This document shows positions 8,822 to 17,602 of a stretch of DNA of 36,829 bases, one piece after another. Positions within the stretch are counted from its first letter, which is position 1, and each line of letters starts with the position of its first letter. A model generated the notes under the pieces. That model had not been told where the DNA came from. It saw only the letters and a list, made by a program, of their open reading frames with translations, and made no database searches. This DNA is from Sphingobacteriaceae bacterium (GTDB taxonomy: Bacteria > Bacteroidota > Bacteroidia > Sphingobacteriales > Sphingobacteriaceae), in NCBI GenBank assembly GCA_017745075.1, contig JAGIAD010000018.1, forward strand, positions 1 through 36,829. Direction: 5' to 3'. Both the position numbers and the translations under genes were made by a program.

Positions 8822-11800
8822 TTAAAAATTCATCGATACACCAACATTATACACTTTCATCGTTGGGTAAAGGGCCGTTCCGTTAGCCGTTTGCTCCGGA
8901 TCGTAATCTTTGTAAGGAAGCTTATCCCAGGTAGCCAGATTCAGTCCATTGGCAAATATCCTGAGCGAATTTATCTTCACTTTAGCCAGTGTGCGCGCAG
9001 GGAAAGTATAACCCAGCTCCAGATTTTTAATTTTGATGTAGTCAGAACTGTAAATAAAAAAAGTACTCAATTGAGCATTGTTCTGCCCGCCAGCTGAACT
9101 GTAGTGCACACTTGGATAGGTGGCGGTGCTGGCTGTTGCGGGTGTCCAAACATCCTGCAGCCTGTCGGGCCCGAGGTAAGGTACATTGGTTTTGCCGCTT
9201 AGGGCTCCCTGTACCAGTACACTCAAATCGATTCCCTTCCATGATGCCCCAAGAGAAGCTCCAAAAGTATTATTAGGAAAGTTATTCACCTGTATGGCTA
9301 CCCTATCGCTCTCATTGATGATGCGGTCGCCATTCATATCACGGTAACGGATATCGCCAGGAATCACTTTTCCGGCGAAACTTTGCTTAGGCGAAGCATC
9401 AATCTCGGCCTGGTCTTTAAACAGTCCTTCTGCAATATAGCCCAGCTGGTAACCAACTGGCAAACCCGTTAAAGCTTGATAAGGATATGCCAAATTAGGT
9501 TCGTCACGTGCAAGGATTTTGTTTTTATTGTAAGTCCAGTTTACATAACCGAATAAAGAAACCTTTTTAGCGTCTTTAACATTGGTGTTGAAGTTTAAAG
9601 AGGCTTCAAAGCCCTGGTTGAGCACTTTGCCAACATTAATTGCTGCTAAACCTGCAATACCAAGATAGGTAGGAATGGTTTGTGGTGTAGTAAGAATGTT
9701 AGTTCTGTTTTCCCTGAAAACGTCAACATCTAACTTAATCGCATTGTTAAAAAATCCGGTTTCTAAACCGATGTTAGATTTTTGTGCCTTTTCCCAGGTG
9801 ATGTTTGGATTGCCTGTCCGGTTAACATTGTACCCTCCGGCCGTTGTTGGGCTGGTACCGAAATCAAAACCTCCTCCCCTGCTGTAATCTGATATAAACA
9901 GCCATCTGGAACCACCAATATTATCGTTACCCACATAACCGAATGATCCACGGAGTTTTAAATAATTCATAGTCTTAATGTCGTACCACGGCTCGCTGGA
10001 AATCACCCAACCGGCAGATACAGCAGGAAAAAAGCCATAGCGTTTACCTTTTGGAAAGTTTTCGGAACCGTTATAACCCACATTGAAGTCTGCAAAATAC
10101 CTCGAATCATAATTATAAGATACCCGTCCTACAAAACCTTCATATGCCCTTGGCAGGTCACCGGTAACCGAGGTATAGTTCCGGTTAAAAAGGGTTAAAC
10201 CAGAGACAGCATGATTGCCGAATAATCGTTCGTAATTTAACTGTACATTATAGGAATAATAACGTGTTGCCGAAGTACTCGAAGATTTTGCAAGTGACGT
10301 TTCTGTAGAAAATGGTGTGTAGGTTTCTACACCACTTACCGGATCTTTACGGTAACGTAAGGCCGTAAATTGCTGATTCTGTGCATAATTGATAGCCCCA
10401 TAATTTTCAAAAGTATATAACCCTTTAATATTCAGCCCTTTTGTAATGAACTCAAGCTTATGATTTACCTCAATTGTTCCATTGGTACTATTCCAAAAGT
10501 TATCATAATAACCGCTTTGTAACAACGCACCTAGAGGATTCCTTACATCAGATGCATTTATACGCCCTGCACCGAAAGTACCGTTTGGATTATAAATCGG
10601 AGTCGTATAATTCTGCATTAAAGCCACATTGCTGAAAATAGAGCCGTAGCCAGGTCCCGGGCCGGTTCTTTGCTCAATTCTTGAAGCGAGGTCTAAACGG
10701 ACAGTCATCATATCAGTTGCAGTAATGTCAATATTTGATCTAAAATTATAGCGATCATATTTCTGCGAGATGCCGTATTTATTATCATTTGCTCCTTTAA
10801 AAAGTGTTCCCTGATTGAGATAACCAAGCGAAACAAAATATTTCACGCTGCTATTCCCCCCACTCATGTTGGCATTATATTGTTGTTGTGGCGTATTGCG
10901 TTCAAAAATAACATCGTACCAGTTCACATCAGGATAGGTATAGGGATCTGATTGGTTTCTGAACAACTCGATCTCCTTAGGGGTCCATATCGGGTTATTT
11001 CCATCATTGACAGATCCCTGATTATCCAAAGTCGCTTTTTGAAAGCTACTGAAACGTTCAGGAATTCGCTGTGGTGCCTGGATACCATACTGACCATTAA
11101 ACTGGATATTGGTCTTTCCAATTTTTCCACGTTTAGTGGTTACCAGAAGTACCCCATTTGCACCCTGTATACCATATAATGATGTTGCAGCAGCATCTTT
11201 TAGAATACTTATTGAGGCTACCTCGTTTACATCGATATCTCCAAAGTTTGAATCACCTCTGGTTAAGCCGTCAATTACTATTAACGGACTCCTGCTGGCC
11301 CCGTAAGTTCCAATGCCCCGGATATATATGGTTGAGGCGTCACCGCCCGGGATACCTGATGATTGGATAGTGGTAAGCCCTGGTAAACGGCCAGCCAGCG
11401 CATTGCTCAAATTGGAAACAGGGCTCTGCTTAAGCTCCTTTGTCTGAACGGTAGATATTGCCGCAGTTACACTAACCTTTTTCTGTGTCTGGCCAAAACC
11501 AGAAACCACTACCTCATTTAAGCTTCCTGCTTCTGCAATCAGCTGAATTAACATTTCTGCTTTTAGGTTAGCTTTAATTTCCTGAGTTTGATAACTTACA
11601 AATGAAACCTGTAAAATAGCTCCATCCTGAACATTTTTAAGCAGAAAATCACCGTTATCCCCACTCAATGTTACGGTTGTAGTACCTTTTACCTTAATGG
11701 TTGCTCCTGGAAGCCCTGCTCCGGCCTCGTCTACAACACGCCCCCTGATATCGGCAAACAAATGCTTAACGTTATTGGGTTTGGCCTCATTACGGTCTGT

Positions 11801-12148
11801 TATTACAATAGTAGAAGCCTCGATACTGTAAGTTAAAGGCTGATTGGCAAGACATTTGTCTAAAACGGTAGATAAAGGGGCATCTTTAACATTAATGGTA
11901 ATGTTGTTTATCTTTTTTATTCGGTTAGCATTATAAAAAATATCTAAGCCGCTTTGTTGACTAATTTTGTCTAATACCTGCTCTAAAGAAATATTCTTTT
12001 CAGAAAGGGTAATCTTATTCTGTGCAAAGCCAGCTGCACATACCTGAAAGACCAGGGCAAAGAGTAGGAAAACTGTAAGTTTCATGGTTAGCAAGACTTT
12101 ATTTTTCGCACAGGGAATCCTGTACGATTTAAAATCGTAAAATTTCAT
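8822..12148 (-). CDS. SusC/RagA-family TonB-dependent transporter with STN domain (locus 1)
   Basis: A 1108-residue outer-membrane TonB-dependent importer. After the signal peptide (about 20-43, LTVFLLFALVFQVCAAGFAQ) comes an STN domain (about 47-115), the module that contacts the periplasmic part of a FecR anti-sigma. Then come a carboxypeptidase-D-like domain (about 130-205, RGRVVDEAGAGLPGATIKVK), a TonB plug (about 215-340, with GRLPGLTTIQSSG and YIRGIGTYG) and the beta-barrel, ending in the expected C-terminal Phe. The STN domain and the fecR and ECF genes just upstream show a transenvelope signalling transporter: substrate binding would release the ECF sigma factor at 13578-14156 to activate this operon. 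A stem-loop at 12251-12275 separates it from fecR, so it probably has its own promoter. Confidence 0.96.
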   Translation of the reverse strand: MKFYDFKSYRIPCAKNKVLLTMKLTVFLLFALVFQVCAAGFAQNKITLSEKNISLEQVLDKISQQSGLDIFYNANRIKKINNITINVKDAPLSTVLDKCLANQPLTYSIEASTIVITDRNEAKPNNVKHLFADIRGRVVDEAGAGLPGATIKVKGTTTVTLSGDNGDFLLKNVQDGAILQVSFVSYQTQEIKANLKAEMLIQLIAEAGSLNEVVVSGFGQTQKKVSVTAAISTVQTKELKQSPVSNLSNALAGRLPGLTTIQSSGIPGGDASTIYIRGIGTYGASRSPLIVIDGLTRGDSNFGDIDVNEVASISILKDAAATSLYGIQGANGVLLVTTKRGKIGKTNIQFNGQYGIQAPQRIPERFSSFQKATLDNQGSVNDGNNPIWTPKEIELFRNQSDPYTYPDVNWYDVIFERNTPQQQYNANMSGGNSSVKYFVSLGYLNQGTLFKGANDNKYGISQKYDRYNFRSNIDITATDMMTVRLDLASRIEQRTGPGPGYGSIFSNVALMQNYTTPIYNPNGTFGAGRINASDVRNPLGALLQSGYYDNFWNSTNGTIEVNHKLEFITKGLNIKGLYTFENYGAINYAQNQQFTALRYRKDPVSGVETYTPFSTETSLAKSSSTSATRYYSYNVQLNYERLFGNHAVSGLTLFNRNYTSVTGDLPRAYEGFVGRVSYNYDSRYFADFNVGYNGSENFPKGKRYGFFPAVSAGWVISSEPWYDIKTMNYLKLRGSFGYVGNDNIGGSRWLFISDYSRGGGFDFGTSPTTAGGYNVNRTGNPNITWEKAQKSNIGLETGFFNNAIKLDVDVFRENRTNILTTPQTIPTYLGIAGLAAINVGKVLNQGFEASLNFNTNVKDAKKVSLFGYVNWTYNKNKILARDEPNLAYPYQALTGLPVGYQLGYIAEGLFKDQAEIDASPKQSFAGKVIPGDIRYRDMNGDRIINESDRVAIQVNNFPNNTFGASLGASWKGIDLSVLVQGALSGKTNVPYLGPDRLQDVWTPATASTATYPSVHYSSAGGQNNAQLSTFFIYSSDYIKIKNLELGYTFPARTLAKVKINSLRIFANGLNLATWDKLPYKDYDPEQTANGTALYPTMKVYNVGVSMNF

Positions 12149-12250
12149 ACATTTGTTTAGTTTAAGTTGTTAAATGCTCCGTTTCCGGACCATTGGGTTT
12201 GGTTGATAGTATTCTGAAAAATATTTTGGGGCAGACAAACTGAATGATAA

Positions 12251-12275
12251 CCGGGAGTGTCTCTAGCACTTCCGG
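12251..12275 (-). other. Stem-loop between fecR and susC (locus 1)
   Basis: CCGGGAGTG (12251-12259) pairs with CACTTCCGG (12267-12275), a 9-bp stem with one wobble and a 7-nt loop. It lies 27 bp after the fecR stop and about 100 bp before the susC start. On the minus strand the following sequence is only mildly T-rich. It may be a weak terminator or attenuator that uncouples regulator and transporter expression. Locus 2 has an equivalent element at 27521-27545. Confidence 0.6.
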
Positions 12276-12301
12276 CTTTTACAGTTTATCCCAAATAGGA
12301 A

Positions 12302-13477
12302 TTATGGCATAACTGTAATCCTCCTTTCATTCACTTTAAAAGTTACATCATTTGTGCGCGTTAGTATTCTTAAAACTTCTTTAAGGGTTTTTGATCTCGA
12401 AATCTTCCCGCTAAAGCTCAGGCTTTCCACCGAACCGGCATAATCTACCTCAATATCGTACCAGCGGGCCAACTTACGCATCACACTTTTCAGGTCTTCA
12501 TCTTTAAAAATAAAACGCCCATTTTTCCAGTCTATCTGGGCTGCCGCATCTACTTCACTTACCGACCAATCATTATCTGCTAACACAGACTGCTGTCCAG
12601 GTTTTAGGTATTTCTGCCCAGTTTGTTTTTCTCCCTTCCTACTAATCACTTTTACACTGCCTTCGAGCAAGGTGGTTTTAATCTTATCTTCATCTGCATA
12701 GGCATTAATATTAAAATGGGTTCCCAAAACCTGAACCTCCTGCTTAGCAGTTACCACGATAAATGGTTTAGCTGCATTATGCGCAACTTCAAAGTAGCCT
12801 TCGCCAGCCAGCTCTACCCTTCTCTCTGTACCGTTAAACTGTAAAGGATAGCGTAAATAGGAGGCTGCATTAAGCCATACTACCGTACCATCATTAAGAA
12901 CAATCCGGTATTGACCACCTTTTGGGGTTTCAATAGTGTTAAATAGGGTTGCGTATTGATTATCGATACCGAGAGTGCTTAGCTGAACATATTCCAAAAG
13001 CCCGTTTTCTTTCTTTCTGATCTTTATACCATTTTTTTCTGCGATATCAGTATCCGACTTACCGTCCAAAATAACTTTTGATCCGTTACTCAAGGTTAAA
13101 ACGGCCTTATTTCCTCCTGGCTCAATCAGTCCTGCGTAATCAACAGATTGCTTACTAATCCTTTTTCCATCCCTAAAAAACAATATCCCCACACTGAAAC
13201 AGATCAGTAATATAGCAGCGGCACTTATCCACCATAAATTAAGGCGTTTCTTAAGCTTTAAATCGGCTACTTCTTCTATCGCAGACTCTGCTCTTATCTG
13301 CGTTAAGAGCCGGTTTAACAACACATTTTTAAAAAGCTCTTCATCTTGTGTTTCAATGCTTTCAACAGCAGGTTTGCTTAATCTGGTATAATAGGCTTCA
13401 ACCAGGCGTTTTTCATTTTCGCTTGCTTCACCGTTTATATAAGTATTAATAAGAGATAAGAATCGTTCTTTTTCCAT
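12302..13477 (-). CDS. FecR-family anti-sigma factor (locus 1)
   Basis: An inner-membrane anti-sigma factor of 391 residues from the ATG at 13477. A longer frame from 13507 adds ten residues without family resemblance, and MEKERFLSLINTYINGEASE is a usual FecR beginning. An N-terminal cytoplasmic helical segment (about 1-78) would hold the sigma. One membrane helix lies at about 81-101 (LWWISAAAILLICFSVGILFF). The periplasmic FecR beta-domain is at about 175-280 (TPKGGQYRIVLNDGTVVWLN), and the C-terminal DUF4974/STN-like domain is at about 310-391 (LARWYDIEVDYAG). It lies 100 bp after the ECF sigma gene and 153 bp before susC, the standard order. Confidence 0.94.
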   Translation of the reverse strand: MEKERFLSLINTYINGEASENEKRLVEAYYTRLSKPAVESIETQDEELFKNVLLNRLLTQIRAESAIEEVADLKLKKRLNLWWISAAAILLICFSVGILFFRDGKRISKQSVDYAGLIEPGGNKAVLTLSNGSKVILDGKSDTDIAEKNGIKIRKKENGLLEYVQLSTLGIDNQYATLFNTIETPKGGQYRIVLNDGTVVWLNAASYLRYPLQFNGTERRVELAGEGYFEVAHNAAKPFIVVTAKQEVQVLGTHFNINAYADEDKIKTTLLEGSVKVISRKGEKQTGQKYLKPGQQSVLADNDWSVSEVDAAAQIDWKNGRFIFKDEDLKSVMRKLARWYDIEVDYAGSVESLSFSGKISRSKTLKEVLRILTRTNDVTFKVNERRITVMP

Positions 13478-13577
13478 GGTCTTAATACTATGTTCCAAAA
13501 AAGACACGCTACCCTATGGCAAAATGAATTTTCTTTAAAATAAAATCATAACAAACTGATAAACAGAACTATAAAAT

Positions 13578-14156
13578 CTATAGAAGGGTATAGGAAACGA
13601 TTATACAAACGCACATTTCTATGCTTAGACCTTCACGGATGAGTTTTAACGATTTCGACATTTTTTTCTCAACCGTTTTTACTGAAATCTCCAGCTTACC
13701 TGCAATCTGCTTATATGACATCTGCTCTTCTCTACTCATCAAAAAAATCTGCCTGCAATCTGCCGGTAGACTATCTATCAATCGTTGTAGCAAATGCAAG
13801 TGGTCTTTAAAAATCATAGGATCTTCTTCTATAATTTCTGTAGTAACCTCTGCCAGCCGTTTATAAAAACCGGCATCTACCTTTTGTGAACGGATAGCTT
13901 TTAATACGGTTAACCTGACTGACTGGTGGAGGTATGCCTTTAAAGAAACAATATTTAACTCCTTTCTACGCCGCCATAAGTGCATGAACATTTCCTGTAA
14001 GGCATCCGATGCACCTTCTTCATCGCGCAGAATAGTAAAAGCGGTTCTGTAAAGCTGTTTCCAATATAGATTGTAGATTTCACTAAATGCCAGCTCATCT
14101 CCATTCTTTAACCTGGAGATCAGCTCATCTTGACCCGATATTTCGTAAATCGACAT
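13578..14156 (-). CDS. ECF RNA polymerase sigma factor (locus 1)
   Basis: A 192-residue FecI-like ECF sigma factor. Region 2 lies at about 10-80, with the DALQEMFMHLWRRRKELN helix that contacts core polymerase and the -10. Region 4 lies at about 125-180, with LPADCRQIFLMSREEQMSY and the helix-turn-helix IAGKLEISVKTVEKKM. The last residues are hydrophobic (MCVCIIVSYTLL), as is often seen in this family. It is the first gene of the sigma-fecR-susC-susD-protease set and should drive it when the SusC/FecR pair signals substrate. The 280 bp upstream hold its promoter; a TAGTTTCG word near 14179 is close to the phylum -7 box, but no good -33 partner was found. Confidence 0.95.
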   Translation of the reverse strand: MSIYEISGQDELISRLKNGDELAFSEIYNLYWKQLYRTAFTILRDEEGASDALQEMFMHLWRRRKELNIVSLKAYLHQSVRLTVLKAIRSQKVDAGFYKRLAEVTTEIIEEDPMIFKDHLHLLQRLIDSLPADCRQIFLMSREEQMSYKQIAGKLEISVKTVEKKMSKSLKLIREGLSIEMCVCIIVSYTLL

Positions 14157-14435
14157 TTGTACTGAAAAACGAAACTAACATTTTTTTTACAGTTATTTCT
14201 TGGATATTTTTTTTAATTCACTCACATAACCGTTTAAAATGATTATTCTGATACAACAGCAGATTTATTTTTACTATCTCCCTTACGACGCATCCTCTAA
14301 AGTTCTCAAAAATTCGATTAACCGTTTATCACTTTGGTTTAAACCTCGTCATTACCATCTATATCCTTTCTTTACTGGGGGAGATGATAAGAAAGCGGAA
14401 TATGTTCTCACCTATTACGATAGCCATTGACCTCT

Positions 14436-15005
14436 TTAACCTAAAAATCGAGCAAGCGCAGCAAAGAGTGATTTAGTCTGCAAATCGTTAATTTGAGGCA
14501 TAAGGCTACTTAAAAATGCAGGTACGCTTGAAAGTATTACGCCTTCTTTTTCAAGTTGCCGAAATGCTGCCTGTTCAGTACGGTCACTCAAACCACCACA
14601 AATATCTGTTAATAAAAATACATTATATCCGTTTCTTAGGGCACCAAGAGCGGCCTGAATTACCGCCAATTCTGTTGCCACCCCACCGAGTAATATTGAA
14701 GATCTTTTGTACTTTTTTATAATCTTGAGGTTAGAGCCATCTTCAAAAATGCCTGCGGTTGAGCGTACTACCATAGTATGTTTGCTCAATTCCTCAATAG
14801 GATTAGGAGAAACACCAGCCTTAAGTGGAACGCCCGACAGGAAAACAGGAATATTAAGAATATCTGCCCCTTCAATTAATACTGATACCGCTTTCCGGAG
14901 ACTTTCCTCCGAGATTGTTCTATTAGCAGCAAGAATGATTTCAGGCTGCAAATCTGCCAAAACAATGATCACATTGTTCAGATCAATTTTTTGTACATGA
15001 TTCAT
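14436..15005 (-). CDS. Isochorismatase/YcaC-like hydrolase homologue lacking the catalytic Cys
   Basis: A 189-residue cytoplasmic protein with the isochorismatase-like Rossmann fold. The N-terminal VIIVLADLQPEI carries the conserved Asp18. The central ILLGGVATELAVIQAALGAL is the place where cysteine hydrolases of this family have Cys, and here it is Ala114. The usual Lys region reads HTMVVRSTAGIF, apparently with Arg81 in place of Lys. The C-terminal part (NGYNVFLLTDICGGLSDRTE) is normal for YcaC-like proteins. True isochorismatases such as PhzD and EntB lack this Cys (they have Gly), so activity by a Cys-free route, or a non-catalytic role, is possible. It is separated by 179 bp from the oxidoreductase gene on the same strand and may share its redox theme. 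Confidence 0.85.
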   Translation of the reverse strand: MNHVQKIDLNNVIIVLADLQPEIILAANRTISEESLRKAVSVLIEGADILNIPVFLSGVPLKAGVSPNPIEELSKHTMVVRSTAGIFEDGSNLKIIKKYKRSSILLGGVATELAVIQAALGALRNGYNVFLLTDICGGLSDRTEQAAFRQLEKEGVILSSVPAFLSSLMPQINDLQTKSLFAALARFLG

Positions 15006-15184
15006 TTGAAATATATTGATAAAAGAATAAAGTTTTTTTCCTGGAAAACAGTGACTATGGGCCCAGTTTAACCTTAAATTACGCCGACTAAAGTTCCAAT
15101 CTGTTGTGCTCCCTACCTTGTTAGATAATATTAATACACGCCTTTTTGGGATATTACCAGGTTTCTTTATGAAAAATCATAGCT

Positions 15185-15832
15185 CTAGTAACCAGCAGTA
15201 AACCTTGTTTTATGGTGTTTTGGATTTTCTATTTCATCGGCAATAACGACGGCTAAGTCTTCTACAGATAATACACTTCTATGGTTCTCATCAAATACCG
15301 GGTTGTCTGTTCCTAAACGGTACCTGCCCGTCCTTCCTGTAGTTATCCCACGGTGCATTTCAAAAGCAGGCGAAAACAATGTCCAGTTCAAATTGCCCTC
15401 CTCTTTTAAAAAATTAAAATAATCTCTTGCTGCTGAAGCCCCGGCATAAAATTCCTTTGGAAAATCAGGTGTATCAACGGCTTGAATTCCATCGGCTATA
15501 TAGAGACTGCCTACCCCTCCGATAACAATAAAGCGTTTAACATCTGAAAGGTTCACTACTTCCTGAATGGCTTTCGAACCGGATATGAAATCTTCATAAA
15601 GGTTTGGATTTGCCCACCCCGGGTTAAAAGCACTTACAACTACATCAAAACCTTTTAAAAACTTAGACAATTCAGGCACATTATTGATATCAATCTGCAC
15701 ATAAGCCAGGTTATTTCTACCCGATTTTTTTTCATCCTGCGAAATCCCGGTAATGTTATGATTACGGTTGACCAATTCTTCAGTAATGGCTGAGCCAACA
15801 AAGCCTGTTGATCCAATTATTGCTATTTTCAC
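15185..15832 (-). CDS. NAD(P)H-binding (NmrA/SDR-like) oxidoreductase, GTG start
   Basis: A 215-residue Rossmann-fold protein. It opens with MKIAIIGSTGFVGSAI, an extended-SDR GxxGxxG dinucleotide site at residues 6-12. The typical beta-4 segment is VVVSAFNPGW (about 64-73), and RFIVIGGVGSLYI follows at about 102. It belongs to the NAD(P)-binding family that includes YwnB-type proteins; the substrate is unknown. The start codon is GTG (15832-15830), the only start that keeps the whole nucleotide-binding motif. It is divergent from a broken HxlR gene across a 135-bp region with a palindromic operator candidate. A short copy of its first seven codons survives at 17841-17859. Regulation by an HxlR protein is likely (inference). 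Confidence 0.88.
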   Translation of the reverse strand: MKIAIIGSTGFVGSAITEELVNRNHNITGISQDEKKSGRNNLAYVQIDINNVPELSKFLKGFDVVVSAFNPGWANPNLYEDFISGSKAIQEVVNLSDVKRFIVIGGVGSLYIADGIQAVDTPDFPKEFYAGASAARDYFNFLKEEGNLNWTLFSPAFEMHRGITTGRTGRYRLGTDNPVFDENHRSVLSVEDLAVVIADEIENPKHHKTRFTAGY

Positions 15833-16131
15833 TTGTTCTGTATTTAAATTTATTTATACAAAAATAGGGCATTACATTACGCTAATAACGGTTTTTACCT
15901 TTTGGTAAGTGGTTACCATTAAGTAAGTAGTAGGCCGGTTTAGTGATTAATTCTGTAGATTGGTTATATGAAAAAACAGAAACTAGAAATTTCAGATTAC
16001 TGCGATTTACAGATCCAAGGGGTTGAGGATATGCAATACCTATTAAATGGAAAAATTTATCTTAGTTGCCTTATTTTACAGCTCCAAATACGGTTTATAG
16101 ATTTAGTTCATCCTATAGAAGGCGAAGTCTT
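15814..16131. repeat. Diverged duplication, copy 1 (oxidoreductase start / HxlR junction)
   Basis: From the first codons of the oxidoreductase through the intergenic region to about codon 51 of the HxlR remnant, this block matches 17841-18154 with small indels. Shared words include ATTGCTATTTTCAC, GGTTACCATTAAGTAAG and ATTGGTTATATGAAAAAACA. Identity is clearly high but incomplete, so the duplication is not recent. Confidence 0.85.
15896..15917. promoter_or_regulatory. Candidate HxlR operator
   Basis: Two overlapping perfect palindromes lie in the divergent promoter region: TACC-tttt-GGTA (15896-15907) and GGTAA-gtgg-TTACC (15904-15917). The direct word AAGTAAG follows. HxlR dimers typically bind such short inverted repeats between the regulator and its divergent target. 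In the duplicate at about 17929-17942 the left half is changed to ATAA while TTACC is kept. Binding is inferred. Confidence 0.5.
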
Positions 16132-16147
16132 TACATCCATAAACTAA
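15968..16147 (+). pseudogene. Truncated HxlR regulator (duplicate of the gene at 17990)
   Basis: An ATG frame of 59 codons plus stop. Residues 1-29 (MKKQKLEISDYCDLQIQGVE...) match the intact HxlR protein at 17990-18373. An 8-bp deletion after AATGGAAAA shifts the frame, a 1-bp deletion about 30 bp later restores it, and IRFIDLVHPIE again matches IRFMDLVRHIE. After that the similarity ends and a stop follows. The recognition helix and the C-terminal wing are missing, so it cannot act as a normal HxlR regulator. Its promoter region is still present and carries the better preserved palindrome. Confidence 0.85.
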
Positions 16148-16195
16148 CTCCTGACAATAACATTAATAATTTGATATACAGTTATTTAAAAAAAT

Positions 16196-16612
16196 ATGAA
16201 CAGAAGCATAAACGAAAATTTAGGAAAACTCATCCTGCGTGTTATTTCATCAGCATTAATGTTGTTTCATGGTACACATAAGGGTTTTGGCAGCGGGTTA
16301 AATTTTGTAAAGGAAGTATTAGATAAAAAAGGGTTGCCAGAATTCTTAGCTTATGGGGTTCCTGTTGCCGAAATAATAGCACCATTGTTCATTATCCTGG
16401 GTGTGTTTACGCGTATTTCGTCAGGGTTAATTGTCTTTACGATGATAATAACTATTTACCTGGTCTTGGGACTTGGAGCTTTTCAACTAGGGGAATATGG
16501 TAATCTAAGTGGAGAAACAAATATTTTATACTTAACCTGCGCGGTTGTTATTTTATTAACGGGCCCAGGCAAATATAGCCTGTATAAAGGCAATAACAAT
16601 TTGGTAATCTAA
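16196..16612 (+). CDS. DoxX-family integral membrane protein
   Basis: A 138-residue inner-membrane protein with about four hydrophobic helices (about 10-30, 48-68, 72-92, 110-128) and the DoxX pattern LGKLILRVISSALMLFHGTH near the N-terminus, plus PLFIILGVFTRISSGLIVF. DoxX proteins are linked to quinone-dependent or thiosulfate redox reactions and to stress resistance; the exact role here is unknown. It starts 48 bp after the stop of the truncated HxlR frame and reads in the same direction. It is flanked by two halves of a duplication and precedes a SnoaL-like gene on the same strand, with a 99-bp gap. Confidence 0.88.
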   Translation: MNRSINENLGKLILRVISSALMLFHGTHKGFGSGLNFVKEVLDKKGLPEFLAYGVPVAEIIAPLFIILGVFTRISSGLIVFTMIITIYLVLGLGAFQLGEYGNLSGETNILYLTCAVVILLTGPGKYSLYKGNNNLVI

Positions 16613-16711
16613 TGTCGGCAGTTGCACATTACAGAAAAAAACTGTTTAAATAAATTTAACACCTTGAGGCCTGCCCCTGGGTAGTTTATTTCCTATTGAT
16701 AAATTAATCTC

Positions 16712-17602
16712 ATGAAAAAAGTCTTCTTTATATTCCTGCCTGCGGTTACATTGTTTACCACACAATGCACAAGTGGTCGTATTTATAGAAAAATGGAAAA
16801 TAATAAGCATTACCATCAACAAACAAAAAATTTAAAGATGAGTATATTAAATAAACAGAAGGTAATTGCATTATTAAAAGCGATTGAAACCGGAGCTACA
16901 GCCCCCATCGCGTACATCAACTCCAGCAAATATATACAGCACAATCTGAGTGTTGCCGACGGACTTACTGGTTTTGTGACCTTGTTACAATCCTTACCCC
17001 CAAACTCAACCAAAGTAAATACCATAAGGGTATTTGAAGATGGAAATTACGTATTTGTCCATTCCGAGTACAATTTTTTCGGGCCAAAAATTGGTTTCGA
17101 TATTTTCCGTTTTGAAGACGGATTAATTGTAGAGCATTGGGATAATTTGCAGCTAACTGCCAAACCAAACCCCAGTGGACATACCATGATAGATGGTTCA
17201 ACTGAAATAAAGGACCTTGATAAAACCGAAACCAACAAACAAATAGCAAAGGGCTTTGTAGCAAATATTTTGATGAACGCAGACTACAGCACAATAGAAA
17301 ATTATATTAGTAAGGATGAATACATACAGCATAACCCATCAGTTGGCGATGGTCTGCAAGCTTTTCTGTCTATGCAATTACCAAAACTAAAAGATGGCAC
17401 CTTATTAAAGCATACCAAGTTGTATCATGTTTTGGGTGAAGGAAATTTTGTATTAACTGTAAGTGAAGCTAAAACCTACACGGTTGATAAAGCATTTTAT
17501 AATTTGTTTAGAATTGAAAATGGAAAAATTGTAGAGCATTGGGACACTATAGAGGCAATTCCGGCTAAAGAAAACTGGAAGAATACTAACGGAAAGTTTT
17601 AA
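16712..17602 (+). CDS. Tandem SnoaL/NTF2-like domain protein
   Basis: A 296-residue protein made of two repeats of a SnoaL-like (NTF2-fold) domain. Repeat 1 covers about 48-155, with SSKYIQHNLSVADGLTGF and LIVEHWDNLQ. Repeat 2 covers about 170-290, with KDEYIQHNPSVGDGLQAF and KIVEHWDTIE. Such single domains are usually about 120 residues long and are annotated as aldol-condensase- or isomerase-like proteins without proven substrate. The N-terminus (MKKVFFIFLPAVTLFTTQC) resembles a signal or lipoprotein peptide, but its box is poor (Gln before Cys19). A second start at 16838 (MSILNKQK) would give a cytoplasmic protein, so location is uncertain. An AT-only inverted repeat just after the stop may be a weak terminator. 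Confidence 0.82.
   Translation: MKKVFFIFLPAVTLFTTQCTSGRIYRKMENNKHYHQQTKNLKMSILNKQKVIALLKAIETGATAPIAYINSSKYIQHNLSVADGLTGFVTLLQSLPPNSTKVNTIRVFEDGNYVFVHSEYNFFGPKIGFDIFRFEDGLIVEHWDNLQLTAKPNPSGHTMIDGSTEIKDLDKTETNKQIAKGFVANILMNADYSTIENYISKDEYIQHNPSVGDGLQAFLSMQLPKLKDGTLLKHTKLYHVLGEGNFVLTVSEAKTYTVDKAFYNLFRIENGKIVEHWDTIEAIPAKENWKNTNGKF

Noticed and set aside
13480..13577. Possible third copy of the ECF promoter box upstream of the first fecR
   Set aside because: GTGTCTTTTTTGGAACATAGTATT only loosely resembles the other two; spacing and the CGTA core are missing.
14283..14341. Minus-strand codons reading GLNQSDKRLIEFLRTLEDAS and a stop, similar to the C-terminal end of haem peroxidases
   Set aside because: Only about 20 codons are in frame and the sequence above has stops in all readings I tried. 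It could be a tiny remnant, but the support is too thin for a feature.
16066..16281. Plus-strand open frame across the end of the broken HxlR and the start of DoxX
   Set aside because: It is in another frame than both genes and runs through the pseudogene and into DoxX; no protein-like features.
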